From: Brachypterus glaber
Lineage: Eukaryota; Arthropoda; Insecta; Coleoptera; Kateretidae
Reading direction: 5' to 3'
DNA: 64,000 nucleotides
Assembly: GCA_958510825.1 (NCBI GenBank)
Contig: OY294044.1
Coordinates: 79,158,895 to 79,222,894, forward strand
The position numbers and the translations under genes were made by a program. Below are positions 11,715 through 22,833 of the stretch, piece after piece (positions within the stretch are counted from its first letter, which is position 1; the number at the start of each line of letters is the position of its first letter). The notes under the pieces are model-generated. The model had not been told where the DNA came from, made no database searches, and worked only from the letters and a program-made list of their open reading frames with translations.

Positions 11715-11915
11715 TATAATGAACAGCGCGATATTTCCATCGCTCCTGCCGTTCCCGAGCGGGGAACAGCAGGATTCGAATGTAGGGCAGTGTGTCGTGA
11801 CTACGACCCCCTCTCCTTCTTTGCGGAGTCAACGTCCGGGCGACCCCAGTCCTAACCTCACTTTTTGTTACAACTCTCGTTCGATTCTGCAATGCAGACC
11901 GACCGATGCACACAG
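11715..11915. other. Isolated GC-rich patch open on both strands
   Basis: A 200-bp block much richer in G/C than its surroundings is open on the plus strand (11719-11973, 84 codons) and on the minus strand (11692-11988, 98 codons). Neither translation resembles a family I recognise. It could be an exon of an unseen gene, a regulatory block or a repeat fragment. Confidence 0.25.
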
Positions 11916-11995
11916 TCAAAATTTTTCGAAAAAATGGCAAAAACCTATATTCGTAATTGGTTTCCCAAAATAGAAGGTTCTGATTCAAACTACGT

Positions 11996-12630
11996 ATACA
12001 GGGTGTATTTGAAACAGGGTCCCAAATTTTAAGGGGTGATTCTACATCATAAAATATGACAATAATCTCGTATAAAAATATATCTAAAAATGCGTCGTAA
12101 GGGAGCTAAGCCCCTTTCAAAGTGGCTAAAAAATTCGGTTTTTATTTAATAACTCAGGAACCCTTTGGGATATAGGAACGTGGTTTTGCACGTGAATTAT
12201 TCTTAATAAGGCACATCTTAGTATGTTATTTTCATGTACTTATTTTGAAAAGGGGCGTGCGAAACGGTGGGGAAGGCTTATCAATTTTTTTTCTAAAATT
12301 TTTTCTATATAACATTTTTGTAAAAAAAAAGTTTGGGACAAAAAAATGATAAGGCCCCCCAGTTTCCGACACTCCTGGTTTAAAATAAGTAAATGAAAAT
12401 AACATACGAAGATGAGCCTTATTAAAATAAGCTCACGTGCAAAAAACCTCTATATCTCAAAGGGTCCCTAAGTTATTAAATAAAAACCGATTTTTTAGCC
12501 ACTTTTAAAAGGGGCTTAGCTCCCTTACGACGAATTTTTAGACATATGTTTATAGGAACTTTTTATCATACTTTACGATGTAGAATCACCCATAAAAATT
12601 TCGGACCCTATTTAAAATACACTGTGTATA
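11996..12630. repeat. Foldback element, family A, copy 2 (most complete)
   Basis: The ends TATACAGGGTGTATTTGAAA and the complement of TTTAAAATACACTGTGTATA pair, and arms of about 290 bases match over most of their length. Shared markers are GGGGTGATTCTACAT, GGGAGCTAAGCCCCTTT and AACTCAGGAACCCTTTGGG. Other copies are at 861-1566, 40020-40216 and 52498-52870. It is non-coding. Confidence 0.8.
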
Positions 12631-12940
12631 AAGAGTGTCCCAAAAACTTACCGATAAACGTTTAGGGGTGATAGGGGACATCAAAACAAACATTTTTTGT
12701 TGGATAAACATATGTCTGCAAATGAGCCGCTTTACCAGAAAAACGGAAAAATGATTTTGGGACTTTTGTTTATATTATTGATAAATAATTAACATAAATC
12801 TACAAAAAATGTTTACATTAATAAACCAGTTTTTGTTAATAAATTAACCCTTCCCCGCAAATAAGCCATTTTGGGCTTGTAAATAATTAAACGGTGCAAA
12901 TCATATCCAAATAGCTAAATTATTTTTTTATTTAGTTGTA
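12631..12940. other. Spacer with GTGTCCCAAAA-type repeat end
   Basis: AGAGTGTCCCAAAAACTTACC follows the foldback element directly and looks like one end of a different dispersed repeat whose other end I cannot place. There is no gene. Confidence 0.4.
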
Positions 12941-13233
12941 TACCGTCAAGTAGGGTGACTTAGGACGGTGTTAGCGACTTCGGACACTTTTTCGGAAAAT
13001 CTCTCAACCACAAGTTGTGGTGTTGTGTGCACAAATTCTGGAATTGAATCCCACAACCTGTGCGCACAACCAGTACTGCCGTGCTAAGCTGAAAGGTCCT
13101 ATCTACATAGGTTTAACATATACAGATAGGACCTTTCAGCTTAGCAAGGAAGAGTACTTATGCACACGTGCTTTGGTTCAGAAAAAGTGTCCGAAATCAC
13201 TCACATCCTCCGAAGTCACCCCACTTGACGGTA
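12941..13233. mobile_element. TA-flanked palindromic MITE, 289 bp
   Basis: TA at 12941-12942 and 13232-13233 brackets ends CCGTCAAGTAGGGTGACTT and, complemented, CCGTCAAGTGGGGTGACTT. The centre holds a tight hairpin, GCTAAGCTGAAAGGTCCTAT with its complement, near 13090-13145. The TA duplication fits a Tc1/mariner-type element. A 77-codon frame through it is incidental. Confidence 0.8.
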
Positions 13234-14819
13234 CCACTGTCTTTCTTTAATATTTTTGTTTACCTAATGTTGGTTGTTGAGAAGCAATAAAATATCCCTA
13301 GTAGTAATTTGCATTTTATATTATATGTGATCTGATCTGTTCGCCACGGCGCGCCGGTGAACTCGAATTTACCACTAAGGATATATTAGAAATATTTTAC
13401 AATTGTATTAAAAAAAGCATTATTTTGTTGTAATTAAAAAGAAATATTAAACATCTTCCAGAGTATTAAGGCTACTGTTATATACATAAATAAATTTACT
13501 TAGGTTTTTGCCACATTTTCAGGAATTTTGCATGTGTGCGATGACAATTAAAACGCTTTATCACCACATTTTTATGTCACTAACTTTCATTTTACTGTTC
13601 CCAGTTATCGAAATGGTTTAATGAAAATTTTTAAAAGCTTTTAATACAAGTACAGGGTGTTATATAATAACGTATATTGATTTTTTAGATGTCTAGATAA
13701 TATCCAGAATTTAGATATCTAGTAGATATATATCTAGATATCTAAAGTTTAATAATAAATAAATCAATTTCTTTAAGAAATGCATGTATTTAAAACAAAT
13801 TCTATCCATGCATTTTTACATTATAACAAATTTTATAATCTAAAATTATTTTATATTTGTTTTAATAATTATAGTATATGTAGGTATATAATTATAATTA
13901 ACCCGACACCTGACGGTACCATGGGTTAATGAATAACTAACTATAATTATAATTAAATGTTTATAAAATTATAATTTTGTAATATTTAAAACATTAGTTA
14001 CGATTGTTCGGTTAGGAGCCAAAAAAAATGCCTATATAAAAAATATCTAAAATTTGTTTAAACTAAATGATTTCTCATTCAAAAATATGTTTAATTAAAT
14101 AATTAACTGATAATAATTTTAATTAATTAAATTATTTGCCAATAGTTTAATTCAATGTTTACCTAATTTATTAATTATAATTATAATAATTATAGTTATC
14201 TAAAATGGATTTTGTCTAAAAATGTATCCTAGAATTTAACTTTGAAAATAATTTTTATTTAAAAAAAAATGTTAGTAAATTATTTATAAAATCATTTAAG
14301 GGTATAAAATTTGCTACTTAGTATAAAATAGCGTAGAAGAAATTTATTTTGGATAATTTAGATTTAAATTCAAATTTTGCATTTTTTTGATTAATTATTA
14401 GGTAAAAAATATTTGTCTCATGTTATTATTTAAATTTACAAAAAATAAGAAGTAGACCTTTTTTAAAACTTAGGGATCATCTCAAACTTAAAGTTTTTTA
14501 AGGCTGATTTTTCTGATCCAAAAAAGGCGACCCTTGAAATTAATTTGGTAGTTGTTTAAAAGCTTTTAATATACAGTATGTTTTTAAAACTGTTTTATAA
14601 ATTTAAAATTTAGAACAGTACAAAAATTACGACGTTGTAAAGGTATTTTTCGTTTATGCCTAATTATAATGAACCATTACCGAATTAATTTTTAAAGTGC
14701 TTAAAGGCACTAAATGTCGCCTTTCATTTGACTACTTAAATTCTTAATTTGTTGATTGTTAGTTTATGCATAAACGAATTTTAACAGATACGAACGGGTT
14801 ATAATGGATAATTAAATGC
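13234..14819. other. AT-rich spacer with a TTAA-bounded CCC...GGG core
   Basis: No gene is visible in 1.6 kb of A/T-rich sequence. At about 13899-13930, TTAACCCGACACC...CATGGGTTAA forms a tiny TTAA-bounded unit with CCC/GGG ends in otherwise pure A/T sequence. It may be a residue of a TTAA-type element. Confidence 0.4.
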
Positions 14820-15010
14820 ACTTTTCCCGATCTAAAAAGTCCTCGCCATAGCTCGTTGGCCTTCTGGTCCTCAAATCGTAGTAATCGTAGTAGCGCGGTG
14901 TTGTTTGGGCGTAGAACAAAGTTATCGCCCTCTGGGTCGTAAATAGGTCACGAGGTCAAACTGGGGTTGCACCTAGGACTACTATCAGCTGATACATCCT
15001 TTCCAGTCCT
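14820..15010 (-). other. GC-rich coding-like patch, possible orphan exon
   Basis: A 190-bp block stands out from its A/T-rich surroundings. On the minus strand two frames stay open. One reads ...TLFYAQTTPRYYDYYDLRT... before a stop. The other reads ...YDPEGDNFVLRPNNTALLR... and continues beyond the block. An AG acceptor candidate precedes them, and no clear donor follows. I do not recognise either peptide. It could be an exon of a gene extending outside the window, or a gene fragment. Confidence 0.3.
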
Positions 15011-15757
15011 CGTTTTTACTACATTTTGCCCCTAAATTACAAGATTTTTATTATTTACACTGTTCTACTTGGCACTTTCTTAAGGTGCCTTTATCGGGAT
15101 ATTTATTTTGACAAAAAAAAAATGCTATAATACTTGGCTGAAGTTCCACATATCAATTTTCCAGAATGGAAAAAATGAAATATCATTAAATGTTTATTAA
15201 ATTAAATTGGTGGATGGATTTTTGAGCAGAACAACTTCTATTAAATTTTAATTCTAATTACCCAATTTTTTTTTGTTATGGGGAGGGATGGAAAAAACAA
15301 ACTTTTTTCACCTTTCTCAAGAACCTCTTAACTTGAGAATCCCAAGCAGAAAAAAAAAAGAAACAGATATTTTCATAAAATATAGACATAATTTACTTAA
15401 AGAATAGTTTTTTTTTCAAAACTATTCTAGGCAAATACTTATCACTGAAATCAGAATCGATTATGATTAATGTTGGTACTTTTTGTGTTAAATAATAAGA
15501 TCATATAATTTAGGGCTAAATGTATTTTGGCAGTGGTTTGTTTATATTTTTCACATTAAACACAGACACTCAGAAATGTCCCATCTCAAAATTATGATTC
15601 ACTAAGCTAGTGCAGGGTATCCAATATCTTCATCAGAAAAATACACATTTTATCCCAAAATGTTATTCTAAGGATCATTTTAAAAATAACCAGCAAGAAG
15701 ATTAGTACATTATTAAAATGTTTTTTTCAAGATATAACTATATCTTGTAAATCTTTA
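15011..15757. other. AT-rich spacer, nothing recognised
   Basis: No gene or bounded repeat was recognised. Confidence 0.5.
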
Positions 15758-16364
15758 TACCGGATGAGTTTTATGTCCACCCCCAAAATTAAGATTAATC
15801 TTCATTCGATAAAAACGAAACTTGGGGGATTTATATAATTTTACATCAATGTAATATAGCCAAATGGCTATAAAATGGCGGGTTTATTTTTTTTGTTTCA
15901 CTTCCGGTTTCGCCGGTAAGTATGTTTTTTTTTTAATAAAACACCCTGTTATTTTAAAATTTTTGAATTCAGCCGATAATTCTATGTATAAAAAACCGGG
16001 TTGTTTTTTTTTTACTTTTTTTCGTTTTAATTTTTATCGTATACGATAATTATGTGTATCTCGTTTTTAAACATAATTTTTCCGCTATTTTTCTTATATC
16101 AAATTTATGATTTAATTTAAAGATTAAGTAAGTAAAAAGAAGGTAAATTATGTGTATCTCGCTTTTATACCATAAAAATGAAAACGAAAAAAAAAATTAA
16201 AAAAACAATCATATTTATGTCATTTCCGGCGAAACCGGAAGTGAAAAATTAAATCAGCCATTTTATAGCCAATGTAAAATTATATAAATCACCCAAGTTT
16301 CATTTTTATCGAATAAAGATTAATCTTAATTTTGGGGGTGAACATAAATAAAACTCACCCGGTA
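15758..16364. mobile_element. TA-flanked palindromic MITE, about 600 bp
   Basis: TA at 15758-15759 and 16363-16364 brackets ends CCGGATGAGTTTTAT and, complemented, CCGGGTGAGTTTTAT. The arms of about 160 bases include the long match ACCCCCAAAATTAAGATTAA. They also include a TTCCGGTTTCGCCGG / CCGGCGAAACCGGAA pair. It is probably a non-autonomous Tc1/mariner-type element. Confidence 0.8.
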
Positions 16365-17043
16365 TTCTGTAAACATCTTAATATAAACGCATTAAGAATT
16401 TATATTAAGATTTTTCTTGAAAGTGCCCAGTTAGCTCAGCTAAATTCAACTTTCTGAAGAGTATAATAAAAAAATAATGTTTTTATACTCGATTACAACG
16501 AATGTATATTTTTTGGTTAAGATACTGAATAAAATATTTTCTCACTAAAAAATCTTGAGTGTCGTTTTTTTTCAAAATCTAATATAGATCTACTATTTAT
16601 ATTTCCATAATGATGAAAAATAAGCTATTTATTTATAGAATGATTCTTATAGTACTTTTTCAAACTTTTATTTTCAGCTCTTTGTCTGCCTAACAACTTT
16701 GAGGATATTCTATTTAAGAATTTACATTAAAAAACATAACATCTACATATTTATATCCAGGATTTATATATTAGGATTTGGCAAACCAAAGTATAAAATA
16801 ATTTTTGAAATCCACAAAATAACAATAATTATAAATTACTCCGACCCACAAAAAAAGGTTTATTACTATTACAAGACTATGTTTTTCTTACGTATTTTTT
16901 GGCGTAGAAAAGGAATTTAACAATGAAAAAGCTCGCTCTCCCCCAAATGACCTCTTATGGAAATGTGGTTCTGGTCAGAATTGACTGAAAGAATAATGTA
17001 AAAAATAGACCGATTCGTCAAAAACGTATGATAGGTATAAATT
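16365..17043. other. AT-rich spacer, nothing recognised
   Basis: Only A/T-rich sequence with short incidental frames is seen. Confidence 0.5.
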
Positions 17044-18017
17044 CGTATATATTTGGACACGCTGAACACGATTCCGGCCTTTAAAACTACAGAAACAGTG
17101 TGGAAGACTGTTTTTTTTTCGTAAAAAGGTAAAATTAGGTCGAACTAACAATGCCTATAAAAAATTTGGTATTGAAACGTATTAAAACACATTCAGACGA
17201 TTCCAAATACGTATTAATAATTACTTTTTAATACGTGTGTCTCTATGTGTCTCAATACGTTTCAATGTAAATTTTTTTATAGGGAGGTGTAAAAAAATAT
17301 ATTTTTTATAGATTTGGGCACGCTGAACACCTTTCCGTACGCAAAGGTGACAGAAACGGTGTGTAAGACTGTTTTTTTTTTCGTAAAAAGGTAAAATTAG
17401 GTCGAACTAACAATGCCTATAAAAAATTTGGTATTGAAACGTATTAAAACACATTCAGACGATTCCAAATACGTATTAATAATTACTTTTTAATACGTAT
17501 TTGAAAACGTCTCTATGTGTCTCAATACGTTTCAATGTAAATTTTTTTATAGGGAGGTGTAAAAAAATATATTTTTTATAGATTTGGGCACGCTGAACAC
17601 CTTTCCGTACGCAAAGGTGACAGAAACGGTGTGTAAGACTGTTTTTTTTTCGTAAAAAGGTTAAAATAGGTCAATAGTGCTAACGATGCCAGTAAAAATA
17701 ATATATTATTCAAAAATCATATAATAATTGCTATTAATCAATAAGAGTGAATTTTTCGTCACGAGCCGATAAGCGAGTGGCGTAATCAATCGAATGATAA
17801 ATAGCTATTATACGCTAGTAGAATACTATACTTTATCCACGGGTGATTATGCCACTCGCCTATCGGCTTATGTCGCAAAATAATATACTTTTTTACTGGA
17901 ATCATTAGCTCAAGGCAGATCCTATTTTAACCTTTTTACGAAAAAAAAACACACTGTTTCTGTCAATTTTGAAAACGGAATCGTGTTCAGCGTGTCGAAA
18001 TCTCTAAAAAATATATC
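17044..18017. repeat. Composite inverted-repeat element with internal 270-bp tandem duplication
   Basis: The left end (GGACACGCTGAACACGATTCC near 17054) and the right end (complement of GGAATCGTGTTCAGCGTGTC at 17978-17997) pair over about 85 bases. Inside, a unit running from GCACGCTGAACACCTTTCC through CGTAAAAAGGTAAAATTAGG to TTTTTTATAGGGAGGTG is tandemly duplicated. The period is 262-270 bases, differing mainly by a 10-bp indel (ATTTGAAAAC). The duplicates are almost identical, so the duplication is young. Confidence 0.8.
17684..17912. repeat. Nested inverted repeat within the composite
   Basis: GCTAACGATGCCAGTAAAAA pairs with TTTTTACTGGAATCATTAGC. Inside these, GAGCCGATAAGCGAGTGGCG pairs with CGCCACTCGCTTATCGGCTC in imperfect form. 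It looks like a separate small element inserted in the larger one. Confidence 0.6.
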
Positions 18018-18924
18018 TTACCTTTGAAGGCAAGAGATGTAGTGAACAGTTGTTGCGTAGTTATGCTTATAAAAAATGGTTTTAGTTTTAGTGGTTCTTG
18101 TAAATTAAATTTAAACACAGCTATTTCAACGGGTATCCAGATTTCATCCGTTAATATCTTTATACCTATTAAAATATAAAAAAAATATTTTAAATTTAGT
18201 ACGGTATTTTGTTGCCATGTAGATTTACTATGCAATAAACCAAATACATTTATGTTAAAGCTTACAAAAGTTATAGGGCTTTTACCAAATTTTCTTAAAA
18301 ACAACTCAAAAATTTAAAGCTCACTTCCAAACGTTATTGAACTTTACCTTAATTAAAGTACTATAAAAAACATTCCTATAATAATTTATATACGAGACAA
18401 TTAATATCAATATTAATATCAATATTACGTCCCATAAATGCAAATCGAACAATTTTGATTTATTAAATATAATCGCCTCATATATACATCAGTTATCACA
18501 TATACATAAAAATATGTTTAATATATAATTAAAAACCAAAACGAGTTATTGAGCGGAAAATTAGAAAATTTTGAATAGATACACAAGTGTACAATTTTAA
18601 CGTGTGTATCAAGTCTTAACAATGTATTTAATTTACATAAACTGAACATTAGGTAGATAAAATACTTTAAATATTGGTTATACAGGAAACATTATTTTTA
18701 TTTTATCATTTATTTTGCTTTTTTAAGGCTGATTTGGTTGAATTACTTCAAAATTTGAAAAATTAATAAGCTTATAAGGTTAGTATGAGAAAATGTAAAA
18801 GGGGATAATTGTAACTGGCAATATCTCCAATGCCCTGGCATTGGTTCTGAGAAATTTTCTTTCTTACATGTCAATGAAAAAAATATAAGGTTGGGGCAAC
18901 CAGATCAGCAGTTGAATATGGAAT
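18018..18924. other. AT-rich spacer ending in a repeat fragment
   Basis: No gene is seen. The last 30 bases (TTGGGGCAACCAGATCAGC, then AGTTGAATATGGA) are one end of the foldback family at 82-620. The element that follows has cut into it. Confidence 0.55.
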
Positions 18925-19095
18925 CACTACTAAAAATGTCTAGTAAATTTCTATTTCTAGTAAAACCGAGTAAAAAAAATTACTCGGATTTTACTAGTAT
19001 ACTGGTCTGACCAAAACCTCCCTGGTGGAAAGTTAACGTTAGAATAACGTTTTTATAATGTTAGAAAACTGTATAAAAGTACGTTATAAGAATTA

Positions 19096-19110
19096 AGAAT
19101 TATTATTAAT

Positions 19111-19142
<32 letters not shown>

Positions 19143-19150
19143 ATTATTAA
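19096..19150 (+). repeat. ATT trinucleotide microsatellite
   Basis: An interrupted (ATT)n run lies immediately upstream of, and in frame with, the RT reading frame. It may mark the point where the 5' part of the element was lost. Confidence 0.85.
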
Positions 19151-19206
19151 GAATTCCTGCTAAATCAAAACAAAAACAATCTTTAACTTCTGCCGTCAAA
19201 GTTAAT

Positions 19207-21694
19207 TTGATTTTATGGAATAAAAACAAATTATTACCCTTGGATTCCTTGCTTAATGCATATAATTTTAACGAAAAATCTAAGAAAGCAAAGCCTCAAA
19301 AGAAAAATGAAAAATTTAATTTTATTTCTAAAAAGGTAGAATCAAAAATGTCTGATGGAGATGTAAAAGGCGCTATTAGGTTATTATGTTCCGAAGACAC
19401 TCTGGCTACCAAAAATGAAGAGACTTATTTAAACTTATTAAAGAAACACCCAAGCCCTGAAACCCTTTTAAAATTTCCAGATCCTCCAGAAGTATCAAAT
19501 ATAGATTTTAATATCTCAGAATCTGAAATTAAAAATGCAATTTTTTCCTTCAGGCCCGGCTCATCGGGTGGTTTGGATGCACTTAGGCCGCAGCACCTCA
19601 AGGATCTTATAAGTGATGAGCTTGGCATTTTTTCTTCAACTCTTCTTTCTTCTCTAGCTTCTTTTAGTAACCATGTTTTCCAGGAATTAATACCTGCTAC
19701 TATTTGTCAATTTTTTTACGGGGCAAACTTATGCGCTTTTAATAAAAAAGATGGTGGAATACGTCCTATTGCGGTAGGTTTGTGCCTACGCCGTTTAGTT
19801 GCTAAGGTTATGTGTAATCGTATTTATGAGAAAATGGGAGATTTTTTAAGACCTCATCAACTTGGGTTCGGTACCAAATGTGGTGCCGAGGCTGTTACAC
19901 ATGCATTGCGTCGATTCATAAATTTCAATCATTCTTCTAGTAAAGTAATACTAAAATTAGATTTTATGAACGCTTTTAATACCGTTAATAGAGACGTAAT
20001 TCTTTTAAATATAAAAGAAAAATTTCCAGATTTTTTTAAATTCATTTCCCAGTGTTATAGAGATCCCTCAATCCTATCCTTTGGTAATCATCACATACCT
20101 TCTCTTCGAGGTGTTCAACAAGGTGATCCCCTTAGCCCACCCTTGTTCTGCCTTGCAATTCAATCAATTATTACTTCGCTTTTTTCAGAAATTAATCTTT
20201 GGTATTTAGATGATGGAACTTTAGCTGGAGATCCAGATATTGTTTTAAATGATTTTATTAAAATAATCTCTTTGTTCAGAGTTAGGCTTAAAAATAAACT
20301 TTAAAAAGTGTGAACTTTCTGTAATATCTAAAAATAACGATAATTCTTTAATTTTTTCTAAATTTTCGTCCATAGCTCCGGAAATTTTACATATACCTCT
20401 TAATTCCTTTAATTTACTTGGCTGTCCTATTTCTGAAAACAAAATCTCTGAATATATCAATTTAAAAATTGACACTCTTGATCGGTTTTCTATTAATTTA
20501 AAATTGATTAATTGCCATACTGCTTACTTTTTACTAAAACACTCCTTTGCTATCCCTCGCGTCTCCTATTTGCTTCGTTGTGCCCCTTGTTGGAACGCCC
20601 CTGAGTCACTCGCTAAATATGATTCTATTTTAAATAATACACTAAAAGATATTTTAAATTGTAATATTGAATCAGATTCTTGGTTACAGAGCACATTGCC
20701 TACCAAACTTGGTGGCCTGGGTATTCGCGATTCTTCTTCCCTTTGTTTTCCTGCTTTTCTTGGTTCTGTTAACGATGTATCTTCTTTACTTGAACAAATT
20801 CTTCCTCAAAATATTTACAAATTTTCGGACTCTGATTTAGACTTTGCTTTAAATAAATCGATTTCTCTTTGTAAATTAAGTACTCTTCCTGATAATTTCC
20901 CCACAAAGCAAAAAAATTTTGATAACTTCTATTGTCAAGTTCTCATCAATGATCTGATGCTGAGGTGTAATGATCCTAAAGGCAAGGCGCGTCTCCTAGC
21001 TCTTCAAGCTCCTGAAAGTAACGCGTGGTTAGATGCCTTGCCCTGTTCTTCCTTGGGAAATCAATTAGATGATTCCACCTTCCGCATTTCCGTTGCCCTT
21101 CGTCTTGGTATTCCTGTGTGTGAACAACACGTCTGCATTTGTAGCGAAACTGTCGATGTTTATGGCCTTCACGGGCTCAGCTGCGTAAAAAGTGCAGGTC
21201 GTTTGTCTAGGCACAGGATGATCAATGACATTATTAAGCGTTCTCTTATTACCGCAGGTTTTCCTGCTGTTTTGGAGCCGCCTGGTATTTGTCGGGGCGA
21301 TGGAAAGCGTGTGGATGGAATCACCTTGATTCCTTGGAGAGGGGGCAGGGCTTTATTATGGGATGCGACTTGCACGCATACTTTAGCGGACTCGTATATT
21401 AAACGAACATCTGAGAAAGCTGGTTCGGCTGCAAGTATTGCGGAAAAAATAAAACACAGAAAATACTTGGAGCTGGAAGACCGCTTTGTTTTTGTACCCT
21501 TCGCTGTTGAGACCTTTGGTCCCTTTGGTGATGAAGCTAGAGATTTACTTCAGAAAATTTCCTCTAAAATTGGCAAAAAATCAAAAAGTTTCATCACTCA
21601 AAGGATAAGCCTGGCGGTACAGAGGGGAAACGCGGCCTCCGTGTTGGGGACATTTAACGTTGAGCCGGGTTTGGACGATTTTTTTTATATTTAA
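19207..21694 (+). pseudogene. Reverse transcriptase with C-terminal zinc knuckle and restriction-like endonuclease, one frameshift
   Basis: This is a LINE-like protein in two frames, 19207-20304 and, from about 20282, 20282-21694. A one-base shift near 20281 is the only break. The first part has reverse transcriptase blocks: KKDGGIRPIAVG, LDFMNAFNTVNR, GVQQGDPLSPPLF and the catalytic YLDDG (20203-20217), a leucine variant of the usual YADD. The second part has the thumb-like region, then a Cys-x-Cys-x9-His-x3-Cys knuckle (21134-21184). This is followed by RH, RVDG and LLWDAT, the layout of a PD-(D/E)XK-type endonuclease as used by R2/CRE-group elements. The frame is still open upstream into the microsatellite, so the N-terminus is missing or undefined. 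It would use target-primed integration at a chromosomal site if intact. One frameshift and few other lesions suggest a fairly young copy. The exact clade is not certain. Confidence 0.85.
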
Positions 21695-22833
21695 TTATAT
21701 AGTTTAATTTATGTTTATTTAGTTTAGTTTAGGTTATTTAGGTTATATTAAGTTTACTTTAACATGTATTTAATTAAAGAAATGTAATATAAAAAAAAAA
21801 ATATATACAAATAACGTTATAAAATATGTACAAATGTCCCGCTTTTTAACGTTAGAATCTAACGTTAGTTACAAACGTTAATCTAACGTTAGATTTTTAA
21901 GTTAGAAATACGTTTAATTTCTAACTTTTGGAGGGGCGTGGCCAACTAGGAAATTCATACATGCATCATAAAATGGCAGCTGGAGACAAATTTATTCATA
22001 TAAATAAATCTTAATATATTTTAGGAATCATAATATTTTTAAACATAATTTCGTTACATATATTTATAAAAAGCCATCTTTTTAGGTGGCCCTAAATATT
22101 TTTCGTGTAATATGCTGTTATACTTCGATAAATACGTTTACCTCTCAGAAAAACTTTATATTTAGTTGGTTAATATTTATTTATACGTTCAGAATTTTAA
22201 AATATTTTTCAATTCTACTACAGCGTTGCCAGACTTACTATAATTTTGACTTTTGGGGGATATTATTTTAAACTTATTATAGAAATAATAAATAATTATA
22301 AAACCTAGGCACAAATCTGTCTGCAATGAGTATTTTCTACTATAGCTTACGTATTAATAATGGAAATTTAAAAAATATTTAACGTTAAAATAAGGTTAGG
22401 AAAAGGTTTGAATTTAGTTGGGAAACTAACGTTAGATTTATGTATTTTATAATATATATAGGTTAGATTTATATATTTTTTAACGTTTTTGTATAACGTT
22501 TGAGACTAAACATAAAAAGGTCACTAATCTAATGTTATGTTAAGTTAGATTTGTGTACTTTTCTACCAGGGCGAGTATAAAATTTTACTGGTCTGTGGTC
22601 GGCTAGTGAAACATTTTTACTGTCTTTTTTAAAAGCCTAGCTCAAACCAGTAAAAATCTCAAAAAATGTATAATATTTTCCCATGTAAAACCGAGTAAAT
22701 CAGTTTCCTAGTTAAATCGAGTATATTTTTTACTAGGAATTTTAAAGTCATAGTAAAATCGAGTAAAACCGAGTAAAACCTAGTAAAAATTTTACTCGGT
22801 TCTACTCGATTATACTAGAGATTTTCAGTAGGG

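Larger units (their letters stand above)
19020..22571. mobile_element. Inner unit with CCCTGGTRGAAA ends carrying the RT
   Basis: The left end CCCTGGTGGAAAGT at 19020 pairs with the right end ACTTTTCTACCAGGG ending at 22571. Subterminal regions on both sides (19030-19090 and 21810-22560) are full of AACGTTA-type words in both orientations. These resemble binding-site clusters of DNA transposons. The reverse transcriptase fragment lies between. TACTGGTCTG occurs in direct orientation just outside both ends (about 19000 and 22587). Confidence 0.5.
18925..22833. mobile_element. Outer inverted-repeat element enclosing the RT unit
   Basis: The left end CACTACTAAAAATGTCTAGT and the complemented right end CCCTACTGAAAATCTCTAGT match. 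Both arms are rich in CCGAGTAAAA / TTTTACTCGG words (18960-19000 and 22690-22810). Without the inner unit at 19020-22571 the element would be only about 360 bp, a typical MITE size. No clean target duplication was found. Confidence 0.6.

Noticed and set aside
17987..18304. 105-codon minus-strand frame
   Set aside because: It begins in A/T-rich spacer, ends inside the composite inverted repeat and has no recognised motif.
18925..18932. Possible 8-bp target duplication of the outer RT-bearing element
   Set aside because: The flanks ATATGGAAT and ATAACCAAT agree only in part, so I do not claim a duplication.
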